From contig JADJHE010000015.1 of assembly GCA_016707685.1 (NCBI GenBank), forward strand, positions 1 through 20,319: 20,319 bases of DNA. Reading direction: 5' to 3'. A model generated the notes under the pieces. It was not told the DNA's origin. It searched no databases and saw only the letters and a list, made by a program, of their open reading frames with translations. The position numbers and the translations under genes are program-made. Below are positions 15,797 through 20,319 of the stretch, one piece after another (position 1 is the stretch's first letter; each line of letters opens with the position of its first letter). The stretch is from Bacteroidota bacterium (lineage in GTDB: Bacteria; Bacteroidota; Bacteroidia; 2-12-FULL-35-15).

Positions 15797-16160
15797 ATGA
15801 AAAAATTATTCATTTCTGCTCTTGTTATTTCTTCAGCATTAGTTGCTTGTAAAGGATCAAAAGAGACAGCTTCTACAACCCCTGCAGTTCCTTTGGATTG
15901 CACAAGCAAAGTAGTTAGCTATACAAGCGATATTAAAGCAATTATGGAAGCAAATTGTACTCGTTGCCACAATACTAACAATAAAGCGGGCTACAATTTT
16001 TGAGTTTGGAATCTGTAAAAAAAGCAGCTCAATCTGGTCATTTGTTAGGCACAATCAAACATCAAAAGGATTCAAAGGCATGCCTTATTTTGCTGCAAAA
16101 TTGGATCAAGCATCTATCGATAAAATTGAATGCTGGATTAACAATGGAATGGCAGAGTAA
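15797..16160 (+). CDS. Class I c-type cytochrome-like lipoprotein (two frameshifts)
   Basis: A small exported protein with a lipobox (VISSALVAC, Cys 18), a short Ser/Thr linker, and one heme site CTRCH in IKAIMEANCTRCHNTNNKAG. In shifted frames the rest reads NFLSLESVKKAAQSGHLLGT, IKH, then KGFKGMPYFAAKLDQASIDK, IECWINNGMAE and TAA at 16158-16160. The Met of GMPYF fits the sixth heme ligand. The breaks are at the T run near 16000 and the A run near 16070. The restored length is about 121 residues. It would sit lipid-anchored in the periplasm or outer membrane as an electron carrier or a heme-binding accessory. A TACCTTTA element at 15768-15775 may be its promoter. rarA follows 21 bases later. 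Confidence 0.78.
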
Positions 16161-16181
16161 TTCAACAAGTAAACACAATAA

Positions 16182-17462
16182 ATGATACAAGCAGCTCCTT
16201 TAGCCGAACGTATGCGTCCAACCAGTTTGGACAATTACATTGGGCAAAAACATATTGTTGGTGAAGGAGCTATTTTGCGAAATGCAATTGAGTCAAATCT
16301 ATTGCCTTCTATTATTTTATGGGGACCTCCAGGCGTTGGCAAAACAACACTTGCTAACATTATTGCTCATCAACTCAAAAGACCATTTTATTCATTAAGT
16401 GCAATCAATTCTGGCGTAAAGGATATTCGTGATGTGATTGATAAAGCAAAAGACAATGGATTGTTTGGACAAAACAACCCCATTCTTTTTATTGATGAAA
16501 TTCATCGGTTTAGCAAATCACAACAAGATTCATTACTTGGTGCCGTAGAAAAAGGAACAGTTACCCTCATTGGTGCCACTACCGAGAACCCTTCTTTTGA
16601 AGTGATATCAGCACTTTTATCACGTTGCCAGGTTTATATTTTAAAGCATTTAGACAAAGACGATTTGTTGGCGATGCTAGACTTAGCAATAAAAACGGAT
16701 AGTGTTTTAAAGAACAAAAAAATCACAATTACTGAAAATGAAGCTTTATTGAGGCTTTCGGGAGGCGATGGCAGAAAATTATTGAATGTCTTTGAGCTTG
16801 TTGTTAACGCAATTGGTGGTACTGAAATAAACATTACGAATGAAAAGGTAACCAACATTGTTCAGCAAAATATTGCTATTTATGATAAAGCAGGTGAAAA
16901 TCATTATGATATTATTTCGGCATTTATCAAATCTATCAGAGGAAGCGATCCCAATGCTGCCGTTTATTGGTTAGCTCGAATGATTGAAGGCGGAGAAGAT
17001 CCATTGTTTATAGCAAGAAGGTTATTGATACTCGCATCTGAAGACATAGGCAATGCGAATCCAACCGCATTGGTAATTGCCAATAATTGTTTTCAGGCAG
17101 TTAACGTAATTGGCTTTCCCGAATCAAGAATTATCTTATCACAAGCTGTAATTTACTTAGCATCCTCAGCAAAGAGCAATGCAGCTTATATGGCAATCAA
17201 TCAGGCACAAGAAGCAGTTTCTCAAACAGGCGACTTGCCAGTTCCACTTCATTTACGAAATGCGCCAACCAAACTAATGAAAGACATTGGCTATGGTGCC
17301 GATTATAAATATGCTCATAGCTATCAAAACAATTTTAGCGAACAAGAATACCTTCCTGAGAGTATTAGTGGAATGAAATTTTATGAGCCAGGAAACAATC
17401 CGCGTGAAAAAGAATTGAGAGAATTTTTGAAGCAAAAATGGAGTGGAAAATACAACTACTAG
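16182..17462 (+). CDS. rarA: Replication-associated recombination protein A (RarA/MgsA), AAA+ ATPase
   Basis: 426 residues, intact. RarA is a clamp-loader-like AAA+ protein that acts at stalled replication forks. Motifs in order: PLAERMRPTSLDNYIGQKHI, Walker A GPPGVGKTT, LSAINSGVKDIR, Walker B LFIDEIHRFSKSQQD, sensor 1 LIGATTENPSFEV, arginine finger region ALLSRCQVY, sensor 2 SGGDGRKLLN. The C-terminal part specific to the family follows: YDIISAFIKSIRGSDPNAAV, YWLARMIEGGEDPLFIARRL, ASEDIGNANP, PLHLRNAPTKLMK. The length is normal. The stop TAG (17460-17462) overlaps the stop of the convergent membrane protein gene inside a CTAG. It is probably co-transcribed with the cytochrome gene upstream. 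Confidence 0.95.
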   Translation: MIQAAPLAERMRPTSLDNYIGQKHIVGEGAILRNAIESNLLPSIILWGPPGVGKTTLANIIAHQLKRPFYSLSAINSGVKDIRDVIDKAKDNGLFGQNNPILFIDEIHRFSKSQQDSLLGAVEKGTVTLIGATTENPSFEVISALLSRCQVYILKHLDKDDLLAMLDLAIKTDSVLKNKKITITENEALLRLSGGDGRKLLNVFELVVNAIGGTEINITNEKVTNIVQQNIAIYDKAGENHYDIISAFIKSIRGSDPNAAVYWLARMIEGGEDPLFIARRLLILASEDIGNANPTALVIANNCFQAVNVIGFPESRIILSQAVIYLASSAKSNAAYMAINQAQEAVSQTGDLPVPLHLRNAPTKLMKDIGYGADYKYAHSYQNNFSEQEYLPESISGMKFYEPGNNPREKELREFLKQKWSGKYNY

Positions 17463-17902
17463 TCTTCTTGTAAATCGATACTAGGTTCGAATATCAGCAA
17501 ACGAACAATTCCAACAACCAAACCACCCATACCCTGCTCTATCAATTGCCAAGTAATATCCAAAATCATATTCTCTAATTTTGAACCTGTACTAAAAGAA
17601 ACCCCAACAACGGTTGCTATCATAAAAAAAGCGATACCACAACAAGCACCAGCAATCAAGCCTCTTAATACAGGCTTTCTTTTTAAATGTTTGTCAAATA
17701 CTTTAAAATCCATTGCTTTGGTAACAATGAAACCTATCATCAAATAAACGATGGCTGCAAAAAACAAGAATAGAGCTTTAGGATAGGATAAGCGAGACAA
17801 ATCGGTTAAAAATATTCCATGCCATACGTATGAAAGCAGAAACATCAATAATGATGAGAGAAGCCAAGAAATAAAAAATCGTTTGGTAAGCATAAACTGC
17901 AT
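17459..17902 (-). CDS. Small four-helix membrane protein, unknown function
   Basis: About 147 residues. Four hydrophobic stretches are visible: FFISWLLSSLLMFLLSYVWH, ALFLFFAAIVYLMIGFIVT, GLIAGACCGIAFFMIATVVG and a weaker one in MGGLVVGIVRLLIF. Between helices 2 and 3 is a basic loop (DFKVFDKHLKRKPVLRG), which by the positive-inside rule faces the cytoplasm. It is not recognised beyond a conserved-looking Bacteroidota membrane protein. The frame reaches ATG 17917, but the TAACTTTG element at 17915-17922 lies over that codon. The start is therefore more likely the ATG at 17902 (MQFMLTKRF) or 17893 (MLTKRF). Its end overlaps the rarA stop codon by four bases. Confidence 0.7.
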   Translation of the reverse strand: MQFMLTKRFFISWLLSSLLMFLLSYVWHGIFLTDLSRLSYPKALFLFFAAIVYLMIGFIVTKAMDFKVFDKHLKRKPVLRGLIAGACCGIAFFMIATVVGVSFSTGSKLENMILDITWQLIEQGMGGLVVGIVRLLIFEPSIDLQED

Positions 17903-17914
17903 TAATTTGCGGTA

Positions 17915-17922
17915 CAAAGTTA
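17915..17922 (-). promoter_or_regulatory. -7 element (TAACTTTG) that decides the start of the membrane protein gene
   Basis: A perfect TAnnTTTG on the minus strand. A transcript start near 17909 would exclude the ATG at 17917 and leave a very short leader before 17902. Confidence 0.45.
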
Positions 17923-17980
17923 TTACAAGAAATGCAATAGTGTATATAAATCTAGGATTTTATTTTTCGAATAAATTTCT

Positions 17981-17988
17981 TATCTTTA
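17981..17988 (+). promoter_or_regulatory. Possible -7 element (TATCTTTA) for the lipoprotein gene
   Basis: A near match to TAnnTTTG with A in the last place, 33 bases before the ATG at 18021. The same variant (TACCTTTA) stands before the cytochrome gene at 15768. Confidence 0.3.
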
Positions 17989-18020
17989 ACACTTGTAAAA
18001 TCAGTAAAACAAGCTTCACA

Positions 18021-19610
18021 ATGAAAAAGCTTATCCTATCATTTTTTCTTATTGGTCTCCTAATCTCTTCCTGTAGAAAAGATTTAGAAAACCCTTCTTG
18101 GGATACACAGTTACTTGCTCCATTGGTAAATGCCTCTTTGGATATTAACAATATCCTACCCGACTCCATTTTACAGGCTAATGCTGATAGTTCGATGAAA
18201 ATTGTATACAATAGTGACATATACAATCTTTCAATGGATACACTGTTCCAAATTCCAGACACAATTATAAAAAATGGCTATAATATTCCTTTATCAACTA
18301 CATTAACCCCAGGACAAACGGTTATTAATAATGCAATAACAGAAACAACCTATCAGATTCAAGATGCTCAGCTAAGAACCACCACCATAAAATCGGGCTT
18401 TGTTAATTATAAAATAAAAAGTAAAATCCACGAAGTCACGGATTTTGTTTACAGTATTCCATGTGCTAAAAAAAATGGAATCCCTTTTAGTATCAATGTA
18501 TCTGTTCCCGCTGCAGTTGGAAGCACACCAGGTGTATATAATCAAACGTTTGACTTATCGGGATATGTATTAGACTTAACGGGCATTGCCAACAATAAAA
18601 TTAACACAATTTACACATCGCTTACAGCGTCAATTAGTCCCTTAGGACAATCGGTAGCACTTGTGCCTAGTGATAGCTTAATTATTGAAAACAAATTCTA
18701 TGATGTTATTCCCTATTATGCAAAAGGTTATTTCGGTAATAACACCGTAAACATTGGCCCTTCAACAAGTGAATTTAGTTTGTTTAGTAGAATTACCGAT
18801 GGAACAATTCAGTTAGAAGATGTTAATTTTAGCATTAGTCTTGAAAATCCAATTGGCTTGGATGCACGCATATTCATTAATGGAATTAGCTCCATCAATT
18901 CAAGAACAGGGAACACAATTCAATTGTCGAACTCAATAATAGGAAGCCCCATAAATATAAACCGAGCCGCTGAAAGCGGAGGAGTCATCTACCCTACCTA
19001 TGCAAATTATCCATTAACCGTAAGCAATTCAAACATAAAACCAATGATTGAGAATTTGCCGGATAAATTTGGTTATTCAATGCAAATTATCACTAATCCG
19101 CTTGGTAATATCTCTGGCTCTAATGACTTTATTTACATTGACCGTTTGTTAAAAGCAAAACTAAACATGGAAATTCCATTATCGTTAGTTGCCAATAATT
19201 TAACACTAACTGACACATTGGACTTTAACATTTCGTCAAACAACGATAATCAAAATATACACAGTGGAACCATTACCTTATTTGCTAACAACGGTTTTCC
19301 ATTTGATGCAACACTTCAAGTTTACACGTTAAACGAAAACAATGTTATTACCGACTCACTGTTTGGCTATGCAAATACAATTGATGAAGCACCAATCAAT
19401 AGTAGCTTAAGAGCTACTGGAAAAAAACTTACGAAAATTGCGATTCCTATTTCTGAGCAAAAAATGAATTTGCTTTATACTGCAAAAAAGGTAATCCTTA
19501 AGGCAAAATTTAACACATCGGCACAACCACAATACATTAAAATATACAGTGATTACAAATTAGATGTGAAACTTGTAGGAGATTTTAATTATACCGTTCA
19601 ATTACAATAA
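18021..19610 (+). CDS. Large lipoprotein of unknown function
   Basis: 529 residues from the ATG at 18021. The frame runs upstream to 17883, but the signal MKKLILSFFLIGLLISSC with its lipobox (LLISSC, Cys 18) fixes the start. After the Cys comes RKDLENPSWDTQLLAPLVNA, SLDINNILPDS. That opening (a W-D-T and a promise of 'pure' beta structure) recalls Bacteroidota lipoproteins with repeated Ig-like or beta-sandwich parts. The rest is rich in Ile, Asn, Ser and Thr, with strand-like segments and almost no cysteine. No enzyme motif is seen. It probably sits on the outer membrane. It lies 19 bases before the DUF5723-like gene on the same strand, so the two probably form an operon and may work together. 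Confidence 0.75.
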   Translation: MKKLILSFFLIGLLISSCRKDLENPSWDTQLLAPLVNASLDINNILPDSILQANADSSMKIVYNSDIYNLSMDTLFQIPDTIIKNGYNIPLSTTLTPGQTVINNAITETTYQIQDAQLRTTTIKSGFVNYKIKSKIHEVTDFVYSIPCAKKNGIPFSINVSVPAAVGSTPGVYNQTFDLSGYVLDLTGIANNKINTIYTSLTASISPLGQSVALVPSDSLIIENKFYDVIPYYAKGYFGNNTVNIGPSTSEFSLFSRITDGTIQLEDVNFSISLENPIGLDARIFINGISSINSRTGNTIQLSNSIIGSPININRAAESGGVIYPTYANYPLTVSNSNIKPMIENLPDKFGYSMQIITNPLGNISGSNDFIYIDRLLKAKLNMEIPLSLVANNLTLTDTLDFNISSNNDNQNIHSGTITLFANNGFPFDATLQVYTLNENNVITDSLFGYANTIDEAPINSSLRATGKKLTKIAIPISEQKMNLLYTAKKVILKAKFNTSAQPQYIKIYSDYKLDVKLVGDFNYTVQLQ

Positions 19611-19629
19611 TAGAATAAGAGATATTTCA

Positions 19630-20319
19630 GTGAAAAAGAGTTTTCTAATACTATTCATTTCGAGCTTGAGTCAACTTTTATTGGCACAAATTCCGACTAT
19701 CTATTCAACTACATTTCCCGACTCTTCCAGTATAAGCACTGGAATTATTGGTGAATACGGAATAAATGCAAATGCGTTTACCACTCAATTTTTATCTAAA
19801 TTTTATTCTGGAGGATATATTGATTCGAACTTAAAAAATCAGGTACTCGACAAAACAAAAAATAAAAATAGAATTGGTGCCGACATCAATTATGGAATAT
19901 TTGCAGCATTTAAATTGGATTCTTTATTTCATAAAAAGGATTTTAGCGTTTTTATAAGTCTAAGAGACCGACAACATTTTGATGCTTCTTATTCAAAAGA
20001 TTTTTACAAAGTAGGATTTTATGGCAATGCAGCATACGCTGGGAAAACGGCCGATTTTAATGGCTTTAATTTAAATCTTATTCGTTATCAACAATTACAA
20101 ATTGGATTATTTTCATCAAAACTCGACAGTGCAGCACGCTGGGGAATTGGCATATCACTTTTAAAAGGAGAACAATACGCTTCTATTTATGCAAAAAAAG
20201 CAGAATTGTTTACAAGTGAAGATGGTCAATACATTGATTTTAATACGAATATACAAGCTGCTCAAAGTGATACTTCTAAAAAAGGCATGGCCTCTTTCAA
20301 TGGTATTGGTGCTAGTATT
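19630..20319 (+). CDS. DUF5723-like outer-membrane protein, cut by the right edge
   Basis: The frame opens with GTG at 19630 and stays open for 230 codons to the end of the window. MKKSFLILFISSLSQLLLAQ is a signal peptide ending in A-Q. The mature part has strand-like segments with aromatic residues (FTTQFLSKFYSGGYIDSNLK, RIGADINYGIFAAFKL, DFSVFISLRDRQHFDASYSK, WGIGISLLKGEQYASIYAKK), as in outer-membrane beta barrels. The layout resembles DUF5723 proteins of Bacteroidota; this is a recollection, not a search result. It follows the large lipoprotein gene by 19 bases. The GTG start is chosen because it is the only one in front of the signal peptide. Confidence 0.65.
   Translation, partial: MKKSFLILFISSLSQLLLAQIPTIYSTTFPDSSSISTGIIGEYGINANAFTTQFLSKFYSGGYIDSNLKNQVLDKTKNKNRIGADINYGIFAAFKLDSLFHKKDFSVFISLRDRQHFDASYSKDFYKVGFYGNAAYAGKTADFNGFNLNLIRYQQLQIGLFSSKLDSAARWGIGISLLKGEQYASIYAKKAELFTSEDGQYIDFNTNIQAAQSDTSKKGMASFNGIGASI

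Noticed and set aside
1..20319. CRISPR arrays, transposases, restriction or toxin-antitoxin systems
   Set aside because: No spaced direct repeats and no such protein motifs are seen on either strand. The only mobile-looking DNA is the GIY-YIG block and its palindrome.

Overview
The window looks like a chromosomal segment from an AT-rich member of the Bacteroidota, probably Flavobacteriales-like. Three things point there. The -7 element TAnnTTTG of that phylum recurs upstream of genes (at 627, 6238, 6746, 6843, 9992, 10985, 14828 and 17915). Shine-Dalgarno sequences are not evident. Several families are typical of the phylum: a DUF2027-Smr protein, a GT2 protein with a C-terminal Rossmann/sugar-transferase-like half, a DUF5723-like protein and a Bacteroidota-type RNase P RNA. 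All family calls come from reading translations by eye; no search was run.

Layout. 1-3266: an rsmB-like rRNA methyltransferase (minus, runs off the left edge), then recR and a large GT2 glycosyltransferase (plus, ATGA overlap). All three are recognisable over their whole length but broken by many indels. 3409-4831 (minus): FAD monooxygenase with an N-terminal zinc-finger-like module, split by a tetranucleotide duplication. 5053-6201 (minus): pirin with a Tat-type signal, two frameshifts. 6352-6727: tRNA-Arg(ACG) preceded by a tiny GIY-YIG gene, bracketed by a 19-bp copy of the tRNA 5' end; the outer copy is itself split by a 20-bp GC-rich palindrome. 6870-7826 (plus): SPFH/Band 7 protein. 7892-9817 (minus): DEAD-box RNA helicase with a long leader. 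10041-14742 (minus): secreted protein, rnpB, DUF2027-Smr protein, ComEC and a small secreted protein. 14866-17462 (plus): LpxL-type acyltransferase, cytochrome c lipoprotein, rarA. 17459-17902 (minus): small membrane protein. 18021-20319 (plus): large lipoprotein followed by a DUF5723-like protein cut by the right edge.

Most genes are ordinary housekeeping functions: RNA maturation (rsmB, rnpB, DEAD helicase, tRNA), recombination and DNA uptake (recR, rarA, comEC), and envelope building (GT2, LpxL, lipoprotein, DUF5723). The most interesting locus is the tRNA-Arg/GIY-YIG block, which looks like a minimal one-gene mobile element inserted in the 5' end of a tRNA gene. It regenerated the tRNA end, took over the tRNA promoter, and borrows tRNA sequence for its last codons and stop. 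Frame breaks are very dense in the first 3.3 kb and sparser (often at homopolymers) elsewhere, so uncorrected sequencing or assembly error is at least as likely as true decay.
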